Origin: Planctomycetota bacterium
GTDB lineage: Bacteria > Planctomycetota > UBA1135 > UBA2386
Direction of reading: 5' to 3'
Length of the DNA stretch: 64,000 nucleotides
NCBI GenBank assembly: GCA_020638655.1
Contig: JACKIC010000001.1
Span: 620,001-684,000 of the forward strand
Made by a program: the position numbers and the translations under genes. Below, piece after piece: positions 35,769-45,908 of the stretch. Positions within the stretch are counted from its first letter, which is position 1. Each line of letters opens with the position of its first letter. The notes beneath the pieces were generated by a model. That model did not search any database. It was not told the origin of the DNA and was given only the letters and a program-made list of their open reading frames with translations.

Positions 35769-38248
35769 AGCAGGTTGAAGCGCTTGCGCAGGAGCCACTC
35801 GATGGACAACACCAGGACGATGAAGGCCACGGTGACCCAGCCGTCCCACAGGGAGTGCGGCGTGCGGAACGTGTCCACCACGGTGCGCGCCGGCAAACGG
35901 TCGAGGGCAGCGAGCAGTTCGGCCGGAGTCTGGAACAGTTCGCCGCCGGGAACGGCGGCGATCGCCGCAAGTTCCGCGCGCTCCATCGGGCCCTGCCGCT
36001 CGATCTGGGCCGGCACCACCTGCACCGCCGTCTCGACCGGGCGACCGAGCTTCTGCGCCGGCCGGATGCGGTAGCTGCCGAGCTGGGTCGGGCGCCAGCG
36101 CAGCTCGTAGGTGCCGGGCACGCCCTCGACGGGCTGCAGCACCATGTTCTCGGCGGGCTGGCCCTCGCGCTCGACCGTGACCTCGAAGCCCTCCGCGATC
36201 AGCGGCTGCAGGCTCTCGGTCTTGACCGCCGCCGTGAGCAGCACGGCATCGCCCAGATCGACCTTGTCGGTGTCGACGGTCAACAACAGGCGGGTGTTGC
36301 CGGCGTGGATGCGGCCCTCGAAGAGGTAGCGGATGCCCTTGACCCAGAAGCGCTCGTAGGCCTCGGGATAGGTCGAGCGCCACCGATAGGTCTCGTCCGA
36401 GCCGTTGTAGAGCACGCGACCGGCGCCGACGTTCTGCACGGCGATCATCGGCATGCCCTTGCCGCCGCGCTTGAGCTCGGGGTTGGTGCTCTCGGCGATC
36501 ACCGTCGCGACCGGCTTGGCGCGCCGCACCTGGAACCAGTAGTGCATGCCCGGCAGGCGGCTCCACAGGATCCGGCTCTCGTCCTTGCCGTCGGTGATGC
36601 GCGAGATCTTCGCGGCGATGCCGTCGTCGCCGTCGGCCGACAACTCGAGCGGCCAGGGCCGCGGGAAGGCGTGTCCGAGCCCCGCGAACTCGCGGTCGAT
36701 GAACTCGATGTCCGGCTCGACGGGCAGCAGATCGGCGATCGGGCGCGTCACTGCCGTGGCGCGCACCGCGTCGAGCGAGTGCTTCTCGCCGCTGACCCAC
36801 CACAGCCCGCCGCCGCCTTCGACCACGTGTTGCTGCAGCAGATTGCAGAACGAGGCCGACAGCTGCGCCGGATCGGGGTCGATCAGGATCACAACGTCGT
36901 ACGGATCGAACTGCTCGCGCGTCGTCGGCAGCTCCTCGATGCGCACCCCTTCGTTGCCGTCCTGCGGGAACTTGGGGTCGGCGCTCTGCTGCCAGCAAGT
37001 GACGTCGATGGTCTTGTCGCGGATCAGCAGGTTGCGCAGGATCTGGAACTCGTGCGCGCCGCTGCCCGACAGCAGCAGCACGCGCGTGCGCTCGCCGAGC
37101 ACCTCGACGGCCGCGGTCTTGCTGTGGCGCTCGGCCACGAACGGCTCGCCGTCGGGCGGCGTCAGCTCGGCCCGGAACAGGAACCGGCCGGGTTCGTCGA
37201 CGGTCAGTTGCTTCCAGTCGACGACGACGTCGGCGCGGCCTTCGCGGATCGCGACCGGCTGGGTCGCGACCGTGGTCTCGGCGCCGTTCTCGTCGATGCG
37301 CACCAGCTTGGCCTGGATCTGCTGCGGGTCGTAGCCCTGGCTCGACACCGTCGTCTGCATCTGGAAGGGATCCTTCTGGAACACCTTCTCGGGCGCGTCG
37401 AGGCGCGCCATCAGCACGGCCTGGGTCTCCGACGGATCGCCGATGCCGAGCACCAGGGTGTGCGGCACCTTGCGCTGGGTCAGCAGGCGGGCGATCTCGG
37501 CGCCCTGCGGGCCGGCATTGCGGCGGCCGTCGCTGAGGATCACCACACCGGCGATCTCGGCCGCGCGGCTGCGATCGAGCGCCGCGCGCAGGGCGCTGCC
37601 GAGGTTGGTCGAGCGCCCTTCGGCTTCGATGTTGGCGAGGTCCAGGCGCGGCGCCGGCTCGGGGCGCGGTTCGGCCGCGGGGTCCTGGGGCGGCGGCGGC
37701 GGCGGGATCAGCGGCAGCGGCGTGATGCTGCTCGAGAAGCCGTAAAGCTGAGCTTCGTTCTTGGCCGCCAGCTTGCCGACCAGTTCGCCGTCTCGGTGCG
37801 CGAGCAGGGACTTGGCCAGGTCGAGGCGGGTCTTCGCGGCGGGATCGGTGACCCCCATTTCGCGCCAACCGGCGACGAGCGGCTGCACCTGCTCGCGGCG
37901 GAAAGCGTCGAGGTGCGTCATCGACTGAGACGTGTCGAGCAGCAGGATCGTGTGTCCGGGCCGGGTCTGTCGCTCCACGGCGACGAGGTTGGGCTCGAGC
38001 AGCAGTGCCACCGCGGCGAGCACGGCGATCGCGCGCAGCGAGGCCAGGATCACGCGCTGCAAGGTGGTCAGCCGCGAGCCGTCGCGTCGATAGACGAAGG
38101 CGACCAGCAACAGCACCAGCAGGCAGCCCAGCAGCACGAGCAGCCCAAGACCGCCGGTCGGGAAACCCGCGAGCTCGAACTGGACCTCGGCCCCGGGCTC
38201 GATCGTGATCCCGCGCCACTCGGCGAGTTTGCGCAACAGTTCGTTCAT
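35765..38248 (-). CDS. VWA-domain membrane protein with glutamine-amidotransferase-like region
   Basis: 827 residues. Two N-terminal membrane helices, a von Willebrand A region starting LLLDTSQSM (D-x-S-x-S metal site), a later class-I amidotransferase-like region (DVVILIDPDPAQL, then GGGGLWWVSGEKH) and one C-terminal helix. Such proteins pair with BatA-type proteins in planctomycetes. The amidotransferase-like Cys/His pair is not evident, so it is probably structural. Confidence 0.8.
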   Translation of the reverse strand: MNELLRKLAEWRGITIEPGAEVQFELAGFPTGGLGLLVLLGCLLVLLLVAFVYRRDGSRLTTLQRVILASLRAIAVLAAVALLLEPNLVAVERQTRPGHTILLLDTSQSMTHLDAFRREQVQPLVAGWREMGVTDPAAKTRLDLAKSLLAHRDGELVGKLAAKNEAQLYGFSSSITPLPLIPPPPPPQDPAAEPRPEPAPRLDLANIEAEGRSTNLGSALRAALDRSRAAEIAGVVILSDGRRNAGPQGAEIARLLTQRKVPHTLVLGIGDPSETQAVLMARLDAPEKVFQKDPFQMQTTVSSQGYDPQQIQAKLVRIDENGAETTVATQPVAIREGRADVVVDWKQLTVDEPGRFLFRAELTPPDGEPFVAERHSKTAAVEVLGERTRVLLLSGSGAHEFQILRNLLIRDKTIDVTCWQQSADPKFPQDGNEGVRIEELPTTREQFDPYDVVILIDPDPAQLSASFCNLLQQHVVEGGGGLWWVSGEKHSLDAVRATAVTRPIADLLPVEPDIEFIDREFAGLGHAFPRPWPLELSADGDDGIAAKISRITDGKDESRILWSRLPGMHYWFQVRRAKPVATVIAESTNPELKRGGKGMPMIAVQNVGAGRVLYNGSDETYRWRSTYPEAYERFWVKGIRYLFEGRIHAGNTRLLLTVDTDKVDLGDAVLLTAAVKTESLQPLIAEGFEVTVEREGQPAENMVLQPVEGVPGTYELRWRPTQLGSYRIRPAQKLGRPVETAVQVVPAQIERQGPMERAELAAIAAVPGGELFQTPAELLAALDRLPARTVVDTFRTPHSLWDGWVTVAFIVLVLSIEWLLRKRFNLL

Positions 38249-38260
38249 GGCGTGCTTGGG

Positions 38261-40531
38261 CTAGTGACGCCCGAACCTCCAGGCGAGGACCGATTCGAGC
38301 AGCAGACCGGCGACGAGCGCCATGGCCAACCAACGCCACACCTCACCTTCCTCGGCGTCGCGCGCACCCTGGCCGGCGTCGACCACGAAGGTCACGCGGT
38401 CGTGCACCTCCGCGGGGTAGGTGCGCGCGAACGCGGCGACCGGGAAGCTCGTCATGTTGCTCTCCTCGACGCTGACGTTGCGGGCGATGCGCCGCTCGTC
38501 GGCGTCCCCGTCGTGCCGCACGAAGTCGAGCGCGTAGGCGCCGAGCTGCCGCAGTTCGCGCATCGGCACGGTCAGCTCGAGCCGCTCCTTGGTGGTCGCG
38601 GGCGCCGGCGCTGGATCGCCGCCCGGCTGCGGCCCCGTCGGCGCGGGCTTCGCCGCGGCTGCGGTGAACGTGCGTTCGTCGCCGTCGCCGATCAGAGCCC
38701 GCGCCGTCACGTCCGGGCGGTAGGTGCCCGGATCGAGCTCGTCGCGGAAGGTGCCGTCGCTGGTCAGGTTGAAGGCCGAGAAGTCCGCGCGCCGCGCCGC
38801 GAAGCGCTGCAGCTGATTGGCGAGCACCAGGAACAGGTGCGTCGCGGGCAGGTTCGACCAGAAGTTGTCCGCGGTCACGGCGAGCAGCGCGACCTCGCCG
38901 CCGTGGGCGCCGGTGTCACCCTCGCCGCCGCCGAAGGTCTTGGTGACGAGGAGCGGCGGGCCTTCCGCGTCGCGGATGCGCGCGACCACGCTCGCGGTGC
39001 TGCCCGGCTCCTCGATCAGCGTCAGCCAGCGCTTCACCAACAGCACGCGGTTGGTGAGCAGCTCGAGGGCCTCGACCACACCGGCGCAGACCGGGTGGTC
39101 ACGCGCCACCAACGTCGCGTGCTCGGGGCGGTCGGGGTCGCCGTCGACCTCGCCGATCGCCATCGGCAGCAGCCCCTTGCCGCCCTTGTAGAGCAGCTCG
39201 TTGTAGCGCCCGGCGTCGACCTGCGGCCCACACGCGACGATCAGGCCGCCGCCCTTGCGCACGAAATCCTCGAGCCGCTCCGCCTGCGGCGCGTCGATCG
39301 ACTGCACGTTGCAGAGCCAGATCGCGTCGAACACGGCGAGCTCGGCGGCTGGCAGCATCGCGTCGCTGATCACCTGGACCTCGATGCCCGAGGTGACCTC
39401 GCCGCCGAGTTCGAACGCCGCCTGCAGATAGAAGGTCTCGCCTTCGTCGCTGTCCGGATCGCCGTCGACCAGCAGCACCCGGCTGCGCGTGGCCACCGCC
39501 ATCGCCGCGGTGCGACGATCGTCGAGCACGTAGGAATCGGGGACGTCGAACGAGACGTCGACGTGGTGCGGCCCGGCCTGGTGGAACGTCGTGCCGAACG
39601 GCACTGCCACGCGTTCGCCTGGCGCGAGCGGCGGCACCGGCTGCAGGACACGCGACTTGCCGTCGACCTCGATCGCGACCGCGCTCGGCCCCACGGGGTC
39701 GAGGCCGTAGTTGCGCACCTCGGCCGCGAACGTGGCCGGGACCCCGGCGACGAGCATGCGATCGGTGAGCCGCACGCCGACCACGGCGACGTTCGCGGGG
39801 CTGCCGCCCACGCCGAAGACGGTCACGTGTTCCTTGGTCGCGTCGAGCCCACTGAGCATCGCGAGCAGCGCCGGTCGCGGTTTGTCGTCGGTGGTCACCC
39901 AGTCGTGGGCGCGCTGATCGCCGACGACGTAGTACTCGGTGCGACCCGCCTGCTCTTCGCTGCGGGCCCGCTCCACGGTCAGCCTCGCCGCCGCGCCCAG
40001 GTCGGGCGCCTGATCGGAGCAGGACCACTCCTTGAGCAGGGTGCCGACCCGCCGACCGAGGTCGGCGCCGACACGCTGCTGCCAGAGGTCGGGCTGGTCC
40101 GGACGGCTCGTGCGCACCACGGACAACACGTCGCCGGCGCGCCGCTTCGCCAGGTCCTCGGCGAGCGCCCGCACGCGGTCGCGGGCGCGGTCGAACAGGT
40201 TGGTGCTGCCGCTCTGCTGACGCATCGAGGCGCTGTCGTCGAGCAGCACGACGTGATGCGTGCGCGAGCCGAACAGGGCGCCGCCGCCCAGCTGCGGCCT
40301 GCTGACCAGCAGCGCCAGCAACAGCACCGCGAGCGTGCGCAGCAGCAGGACCAGCCACTGCTCCATGCGCAGGCGCTTGCGGTTGCGCTTCATCGCCTTG
40401 AGCAGGAACTCCATCGCCGCCCACGGCACCCGCTTGAAGCGCCGGCGGTTGAGGATGTGGATGACGATCGGCACCGCCGCGAGCGGCAGCGCCCAGAGCA
40501 GCATCGGGTTGAGGAAGGCCAGCGCGATCAT
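38261..40531 (-). CDS. BatA-type membrane protein with VWA domain
   Basis: 756 residues. The BatA N-terminal motif is clear (FLNPMLLWALPLAAVPIVIH, then RRRFKRVPWAAMEFLLKA), a second helix, a VWA-like domain with LLDDSASM, an amidotransferase-like stretch (GGGLIVACGPQVDAGRYN), and a C-terminal membrane helix. BatA proteins work with MoxR ATPases; the window's only MoxR is at 7.6 kb. Confidence 0.87.
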   Translation of the reverse strand: MIALAFLNPMLLWALPLAAVPIVIHILNRRRFKRVPWAAMEFLLKAMKRNRKRLRMEQWLVLLLRTLAVLLLALLVSRPQLGGGALFGSRTHHVVLLDDSASMRQQSGSTNLFDRARDRVRALAEDLAKRRAGDVLSVVRTSRPDQPDLWQQRVGADLGRRVGTLLKEWSCSDQAPDLGAAARLTVERARSEEQAGRTEYYVVGDQRAHDWVTTDDKPRPALLAMLSGLDATKEHVTVFGVGGSPANVAVVGVRLTDRMLVAGVPATFAAEVRNYGLDPVGPSAVAIEVDGKSRVLQPVPPLAPGERVAVPFGTTFHQAGPHHVDVSFDVPDSYVLDDRRTAAMAVATRSRVLLVDGDPDSDEGETFYLQAAFELGGEVTSGIEVQVISDAMLPAAELAVFDAIWLCNVQSIDAPQAERLEDFVRKGGGLIVACGPQVDAGRYNELLYKGGKGLLPMAIGEVDGDPDRPEHATLVARDHPVCAGVVEALELLTNRVLLVKRWLTLIEEPGSTASVVARIRDAEGPPLLVTKTFGGGEGDTGAHGGEVALLAVTADNFWSNLPATHLFLVLANQLQRFAARRADFSAFNLTSDGTFRDELDPGTYRPDVTARALIGDGDERTFTAAAAKPAPTGPQPGGDPAPAPATTKERLELTVPMRELRQLGAYALDFVRHDGDADERRIARNVSVEESNMTSFPVAAFARTYPAEVHDRVTFVVDAGQGARDAEEGEVWRWLAMALVAGLLLESVLAWRFGRH

Positions 40532-40541
40532 CGTGGGTCGT

Positions 40542-41651
40542 TCACCGCTGGTAGATGGGGACGAGCGCGTAGGGGAGCTGCAACGCGGTCAGCGCCACGG
40601 ACGTGCCGTACAACGGGCCGACGCCGTCGCCGATCCACGAGCCGTCCGCCGACTGCTGGTCGAGCAACCACTCCTGCAGCTGGGCGTAGTAGTCGGCCCA
40701 TTCCTTGCCGCCGCGGTGGTACATGACCTGGCTCCAGTAGTAGTGGGAGTAGTAGTGGTGCTGCGTGTTGTCGACGCGCACCCGGATCGTGCGCTTGCAG
40801 TAGTCGTAGGCCCGCTGCACGAACTCGTGGTCGTCGTAGACCCCCGAGCTGTAGAGCACCGCGATCGCGGCCGCGGTGATCGCCGGCCGGCCGGTGGGCG
40901 CGGACGAAAGGCTGTAGCGGATGCTGCCGTCAGCGTTCTGGCAGCGCCGCACGTAGTCGACCGCGCGGTCGATCGTGGCGCGATCGACGAGCACCCCGGC
41001 CATGCGGCACGCGCGCAGCGCCTGCACCTGGGTGACGGTCACGCTGCCTTCGTCGCTGTTCGAGTCCGGGTCGTAGTACCAGCCACCCGCCGGCGACTGC
41101 GCCGCCGAGATCAGCGCGACCGCGCGGCGCAGCGCGAGCTGCAGCTTCTCCTGCGTCTGCCGGTCCTCCTCCATGCCGCGCACCGAGCCGAGGAACAGCG
41201 TGGCGAAGCCGTGGCCGTACATCGTGTGCGGCTCCTCGGACGGCACGGAAACGAGCCCCGTGCGCGGGTCGGCGGCGCGCAACAGGAAGTCGACGCCGCG
41301 CCGCACCTCGCGCCAGTACCTGCCGCGCGTCGGCGTCGAGCCCGAAGCCACCAGCGCCATGCCGGCGAGGCCAGTCATCGCCGCGGGGTAGGTGAGGCCG
41401 CCGCGTTCGCGGAAGGCGCCGTCGTCGCCCTGGGCGCGCGACAGCCATTCGAGCCCGCGCTCGATCGCTGCCCTGCCCTTCTTCGTGAGGCCGGCGGGCA
41501 GCGCCGGATCCTGAGAACCGGGACGCCGCGACTGCTGCGCGAACAACGACACCGGCAGGCAGCCGCCCGCCGCGATCGCCATCGCGCCGCGCACGAACGC
41601 GCGCCGCGTGCCCCGCCGGTCGCAACCGTCGCCTGTGGCTCGAAGGTTCAA
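40542..41651 (-). CDS. Exported squalene-cyclase-like repeat protein, paralogue 1
   Basis: 369 residues, TTG start overlapping its paralogue's stop (TTGA). RRAFVRGAMAIAAGGC is a Tat-type signal. The rest is an alpha/alpha toroid of prenyltransferase/squalene-oxidase repeats (GLEWLSRAQGDDGAF, DYVRRCQNADGSIRYSL). The DxDD of true squalene cyclases is missing, so cyclase activity is unlikely. Proteins of this kind are common and uncharacterised in planctomycetes. Confidence 0.82.
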   Translation of the reverse strand: MNLRATGDGCDRRGTRRAFVRGAMAIAAGGCLPVSLFAQQSRRPGSQDPALPAGLTKKGRAAIERGLEWLSRAQGDDGAFRERGGLTYPAAMTGLAGMALVASGSTPTRGRYWREVRRGVDFLLRAADPRTGLVSVPSEEPHTMYGHGFATLFLGSVRGMEEDRQTQEKLQLALRRAVALISAAQSPAGGWYYDPDSNSDEGSVTVTQVQALRACRMAGVLVDRATIDRAVDYVRRCQNADGSIRYSLSSAPTGRPAITAAAIAVLYSSGVYDDHEFVQRAYDYCKRTIRVRVDNTQHHYYSHYYWSQVMYHRGGKEWADYYAQLQEWLLDQQSADGSWIGDGVGPLYGTSVALTALQLPYALVPIYQR

Positions 41652-42754
41652 CGCTGGTAGATCGGGGCCAGGGCGTAGGGCAGTTGCAGCAGCGTCAATG
41701 CGATCGCCGTGCCGTACACGGTGCCGACGCCGTCACCTTCCCAGCTGCCGTCCTTCTTCTGCTGCTGCAGCAGCCAGGTGGACTTCTTCTCGTAGTAGTC
41801 GGTCCAGTCCTTGCCGCCGTGCTGGTAGATCGCCTGGCTCCAGTAGAGGTGCGTGTAGTAGTGGTGCCCGGTGTTGTCGACGGACACCTGGATCGACTTC
41901 TTGCAGTACTGGTAGGCCTTCTCGACGAACGGCTGGTCTTCGTAGATACCGGCGTTGTAGAGCACCGCCACGCCGGCGGCGGTGATCGCCGGCCGACCGC
42001 CGCCGCCCGAGCCGAGGCTGTAGCGGATGCTGCCGTCGCCGTTCTGGCAACGCTTGATGTAGTCGACGGCGCGATCGATCACGCGCTTGTCGACGACGAT
42101 GCCGGCCATGCGGCACGCGCGCAGCGCCTGCACCTGCGTGACCGTGACGCTGCCTTCGTCGCCGTTGGAGTCCGGCGTGTAGAGCCAGCCGCCCGCGCCC
42201 GACTGCGCCGAGGCGATCAGTTCGACGGCCTTGTCGAGCACCTTCTTGAGCCGCTCCTGCTTCTTGACGTCCTCCTCCATCCCGTAGACCGAGGCGAGGT
42301 AGAGCGTGGCGAAGCCGTGGCCGTACATGCTGCGGCCTTCCTCGGCCGGCACCGAGATCACGCCGGTGCGCGGATCGGCGAACTTCAGCAGGAAGTCGAC
42401 CGACTGCCGCACGCTGCGCCAGTACTTGCCCCGCGTCGGCGTCGAGCCCGACGCGATCAGGGCCATGCCGGCGAGCCCCGTCATGGCGGCGGGGTAGGTA
42501 CCGTAGCCGCCGGCGTTGCGCCAGCTGCCGTCGTTGGCCTGATTGCGCGCGAGCCACTCGAGCCCGCGGCCGATGGCCTCGTGGATCGCGCGCGTCACGC
42601 CGCGGGGATAGACGGGATCCTGCGGCGCAGCGGCGGCGATGAGCCCGCGCGGCATCAAGCCCGCGGCCGCGGCGAGGGCGGCCCAGCGCGCCAGGTCGCG
42701 GCGGCTGGCGGAGGTCGTGCTGCTGCCCGGGGAAGTGCGTGCAGGTCGGCTCAT
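41648..42754 (-). CDS. Exported squalene-cyclase-like repeat protein, paralogue 2
   Basis: 368 residues, very similar throughout to the next gene: both share SGSTPTRGKYWRxVRxxVDF-type, SVTVTQVQALRACRMAG and LQLPYALxPIYQR segments. SRRDLARWAALAAAAG looks like a Tat signal. Same toroid with QW-like repeats and no DxDD. Its ATG overlaps the PQQ-gene stop. Confidence 0.83.
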   Translation of the reverse strand: MSRPARTSPGSSTTSASRRDLARWAALAAAAGLMPRGLIAAAAPQDPVYPRGVTRAIHEAIGRGLEWLARNQANDGSWRNAGGYGTYPAAMTGLAGMALIASGSTPTRGKYWRSVRQSVDFLLKFADPRTGVISVPAEEGRSMYGHGFATLYLASVYGMEEDVKKQERLKKVLDKAVELIASAQSGAGGWLYTPDSNGDEGSVTVTQVQALRACRMAGIVVDKRVIDRAVDYIKRCQNGDGSIRYSLGSGGGGRPAITAAGVAVLYNAGIYEDQPFVEKAYQYCKKSIQVSVDNTGHHYYTHLYWSQAIYQHGGKDWTDYYEKKSTWLLQQQKKDGSWEGDGVGTVYGTAIALTLLQLPYALAPIYQR

Positions 42755-45597
42755 CGCTTGCCCTCCATGAAGTCGTAGAGATCTTGTTGTTCGGACTCGA
42801 AGCGGCGCAGATCGCCGCTCGCCTTGCAGCAGTCGAGGCGCGCGAGGTGCCAATCGAGGCGCAGGGCCCGATCGCTGGCCGGCGCTCCGGCGATCGCGAC
42901 GGGGCCGAGCAGCGGCAAGACCTCGTCGAGGATCGCCAGGCCCGCCGCGCAGTCCTTCGCGGCCGCAGCGAGGGCGCGTTCGCGCACCGATCCGAGCAGC
43001 CGGCGACGGGCCTTGGCGCGCTGCGGCTCGCTCGTGTCCTTGGCCTGGATCGCCGCACGCAGCACCGCCTCGGCGGCAGCCGGCTGGCTCGCCTGCACGA
43101 GACAGGTCGCGCGCGCGAACGGGTCGTCGATGCCGCTCGAGAGCTGTTCGAGCGCCTGGGCAGTGCTGAACAGTTCGACGCCACCGGCGTGGCCGATCGC
43201 CAACCACGGGCCGCGGCTGCTGATCTGGAACGAGCCCTCCAGCGGGTCGCGGCCGGCGCCGAACGCGGGCAACGGAATGCGCCGCATCGGCGCGACGCCG
43301 TCGAAGTCGAACACCAGCAGTTCGCGGTCGCCGGGCACCACGACGTGGTCGCCGACGATCGCGCCGCGACCGCGACCGGTGGTCTTCTGGTCGCCGCCGG
43401 GCGGCAGCTCGCGGGCCCAGCGCATCAGGCCGCCGCGCATCGACAAGCACACCAGGTGTGAGTCGCTGCAGGCGAACAGGTGGTCGGCGGCGGTGCCGAT
43501 CAGCACCCGCAGGCGCCCGAACTCGGAGGCGTAGCGCGACGCGGCGTCGAACATCCACACCGGCTGTCCCGAGGCGCCGTCGACGCACAGCAACATGTCG
43601 CCGTCGACCGGCGCCACGCAGACCAGGCCGTTCGCGATCACCAGATCGCTGGGATAGAAGCCCGTCAGCGGCACCTGCGCGAAGTTGCGGCCGTTGCTGA
43701 ACTGCATGCCGCGGTCGACCTTGCTGCTCTTGATCCGACTGGGCCGCAACGGGTCGTCGCGCTCGTAGCGGCGCACCCACCTCAGGTCGCCCGTGAAGGC
43801 ATCGATCGCGCCCAGGCAGCCGGCGTTGGTGACGACGTAGGCGGTGCCGCCTTCGACCTGCACACGCACGCCCGGCGCCTTGAAGAACTGGGTGCCGCCC
43901 GCGTGCAGGGGCGTGGCCCAGAGCGGCTCGCCGGTGTTGCGGTCCAGGCACTCGAGCGCGTAGACGTCGCGACGCAGCGACGGCAGGAACAGGCGCTCTC
44001 CGAACACCGTGGGTGCCGCCAGGAACGTGACGTCGCGCAGACCGGTCTCGCCGTCGAGCCAGTCGGCGCTGGTCCAGCGCTGCTGCAGATTGGTGCGGTC
44101 GTAGGCCACCAGATCACTGGCGCGGAACACCTGACTGCTCGCCGTCGACTTGCGGCCGTAGCCGAGCACGGCGTAGAGGCTCTTGTCGTCTTCGACGGCC
44201 TGCAGCAGCGCGTAGTCGCAGGCGGCGATCCGCACGCGCGGGTGACCGTCGCGGGGCGCCGGTGGCTCGGCGACGCCGTCGCTCTCGGCCACCATCACGC
44301 CAGTGAGCGCATCGGCGACGCGCATGCGGTAGTGCTCGAGGAACACCACGCGCGGCGGCGCCAGCTCGGCGACGCCACCCGCGACGCCCAACTCGGCGAA
44401 GTGCACGTCGGTGCCCGGGTAGTAGCGACCCGCGAACGGCATCGCCATGCTCTTCACGACGTCGTCGATGGGGATGCCGCCGTTGTTGCGCGACGACTTG
44501 GGCTCCCGATACGGGTCGGGGTCCGCGAACCGGTATTGCCACAGCGGGACCAGCTCCTCGGCCCGGTCACCGAGCCAGCTGATCTTCTGTTGGTCGACGG
44601 GGCGCCGCTGCGCCACGGCCCTGGGCTGGAATGATTCCTGGGTCGGCAGGTCCTTGACCGCCTGCAGCTGACCGAGGATGCGCAGGGAGTCCTCCTGCCT
44701 GGTCTCGGCGAGCTGCACCGCGGCGTCGTGAGCGGCTTCCTGCTCGCCCGAGAACGCCAGGCACAACGCGATCTTGAAGTGCAGCCAGGTGTCGTCGAGG
44801 CCGAGCTTGCGGCGGTTCTGCTCCGGGTAGGTCAGCAGCAGGTCGCGCAGCACCTGCACCGCCGAGCGGTAGCGTCCCTCGTGCATGCAGCGGTCGGCGA
44901 GCAGCGCGAGCGCCCGCCCCGAGGCCAGGGACACGTAGTAGCGGTCGACCACCGCCTGCAGCGCGTGGGTCGACCCCTCGGCGAGGGCCTCGTCGAGCAT
45001 GCGTTCGGCGTCGCCGTCGTACATCGTGCGGTACAGCTCGATGCCGTTGGCGGGCATGTGCGCGAGCATCTCCTGGCCCAGGCGACGCACCGGGCGGAAC
45101 AGCCGTCCGTCCGACGCAAACACCGCGTAACGCTCTTTCTGAGCGATACTTGCGGCCATCCCGGTAACGGCCGGCCCGTCCCTCTGACCGTCCTTGACCG
45201 ACGGCTTGCCCGGCGGATCGCCCGCGGCCGGTTCCGGGGCATCGCCCACCCCGACCTCGATCTTGGTCCGCCCCTCGGCGACGTCCTGCAGGATCTGGAT
45301 CGCCGACGCGTAGTCCTCTCGGGAGAAGAACTCCTCGGCCTTACGCAAGTACCTGTCGAGATGGGCGTTCTCGAACATCTCGACGGGCGCGCCGTGGTCG
45401 TCGTCGGCGGCTTTCCCGGCCTGGAACGGCAGCACGACGGCGACCGGCGCGCGGACCTGCACCTGCTGACCGGTCGCCTCGCGCAGCGTGAAGGCCACTG
45501 CGAACGGCACGGCCAGCAACCAGGCGGCGACCGCGGTCGCGGATCCCGCCGTCCGGCGGCTCGCGACGACGAAGGCAACTGGCTGTCGGCAACGCAC
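42751..45597 (-). CDS. Exported TPR and PQQ-like beta-propeller protein
   Basis: 948 residues from GTG 45597, followed by a hydrophobic export helix (GSATAVAAWLLAVPFAVAF). The first part is helical/TPR-like (FFSREDYASAIQILQDVAEG). The large second part has PQQ-type propeller units (GLVCVAPVDGDMLLCVDGAS, then CLDRNTGEPLWATPLHAG), and a helical tail ends FMEGKR. No quinoprotein metal residues identified, so it is probably a scaffold or binding protein. The frame is open to 45879, but that stretch looks non-coding. First gene of the long array. Confidence 0.72.
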   Translation of the reverse strand: MRCRQPVAFVVASRRTAGSATAVAAWLLAVPFAVAFTLREATGQQVQVRAPVAVVLPFQAGKAADDDHGAPVEMFENAHLDRYLRKAEEFFSREDYASAIQILQDVAEGRTKIEVGVGDAPEPAAGDPPGKPSVKDGQRDGPAVTGMAASIAQKERYAVFASDGRLFRPVRRLGQEMLAHMPANGIELYRTMYDGDAERMLDEALAEGSTHALQAVVDRYYVSLASGRALALLADRCMHEGRYRSAVQVLRDLLLTYPEQNRRKLGLDDTWLHFKIALCLAFSGEQEAAHDAAVQLAETRQEDSLRILGQLQAVKDLPTQESFQPRAVAQRRPVDQQKISWLGDRAEELVPLWQYRFADPDPYREPKSSRNNGGIPIDDVVKSMAMPFAGRYYPGTDVHFAELGVAGGVAELAPPRVVFLEHYRMRVADALTGVMVAESDGVAEPPAPRDGHPRVRIAACDYALLQAVEDDKSLYAVLGYGRKSTASSQVFRASDLVAYDRTNLQQRWTSADWLDGETGLRDVTFLAAPTVFGERLFLPSLRRDVYALECLDRNTGEPLWATPLHAGGTQFFKAPGVRVQVEGGTAYVVTNAGCLGAIDAFTGDLRWVRRYERDDPLRPSRIKSSKVDRGMQFSNGRNFAQVPLTGFYPSDLVIANGLVCVAPVDGDMLLCVDGASGQPVWMFDAASRYASEFGRLRVLIGTAADHLFACSDSHLVCLSMRGGLMRWARELPPGGDQKTTGRGRGAIVGDHVVVPGDRELLVFDFDGVAPMRRIPLPAFGAGRDPLEGSFQISSRGPWLAIGHAGGVELFSTAQALEQLSSGIDDPFARATCLVQASQPAAAEAVLRAAIQAKDTSEPQRAKARRRLLGSVRERALAAAAKDCAAGLAILDEVLPLLGPVAIAGAPASDRALRLDWHLARLDCCKASGDLRRFESEQQDLYDFMEGKR

Positions 45598-45908
45598 GTG
45601 GGTTCTTCGGGTCCGAGGAGTTGGCCAGCCGCGACCCGCGGCCGCGACGACGAAGGAACAGAGGGGTCTTGATCCGCAGGACGTGTCCGCCGTCGTGTGG
45701 TTCGGGGGTGCAACGGCCCCGATCGCCGGAGGATCAGTTGGCAATCTACGTTCTGACGCTCGCGCCAGCGAGCCCCCCGACCCATTCTTGATCGGCGAAC
45801 TCCCGCCGACGTCGGACCGTTGCGACAGGCGACATCTTCCCGCCCGGGCATGGAAGGCCGCGCGGCCACGCCCTTCCAAGCACTGCTAGACTGCCGCGCG
45901 GAATCAGC
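45598..45908. other. Divergent intergenic region
   Basis: 311 nt between the start of the 15-gene minus array and the HEAT/propeller gene. It must hold both promoters. TAGACT at about 45888 may be a -10 for the plus-strand gene. No hairpins or repeats stand out. Confidence 0.4.

Noticed and set aside
35855..40726. 1623-codon open frame on the plus strand
   Set aside because: Antisense shadow of the VWA/BatA genes. High G+C lowers stop-codon frequency. Its translation is His/Arg/Ala-rich without domains.
42751..45879. Longer PQQ-protein start at 45879
   Set aside because: The added 94 residues are Arg/Ser/Pro-rich with no domain, and the export helix follows the GTG at 45597.
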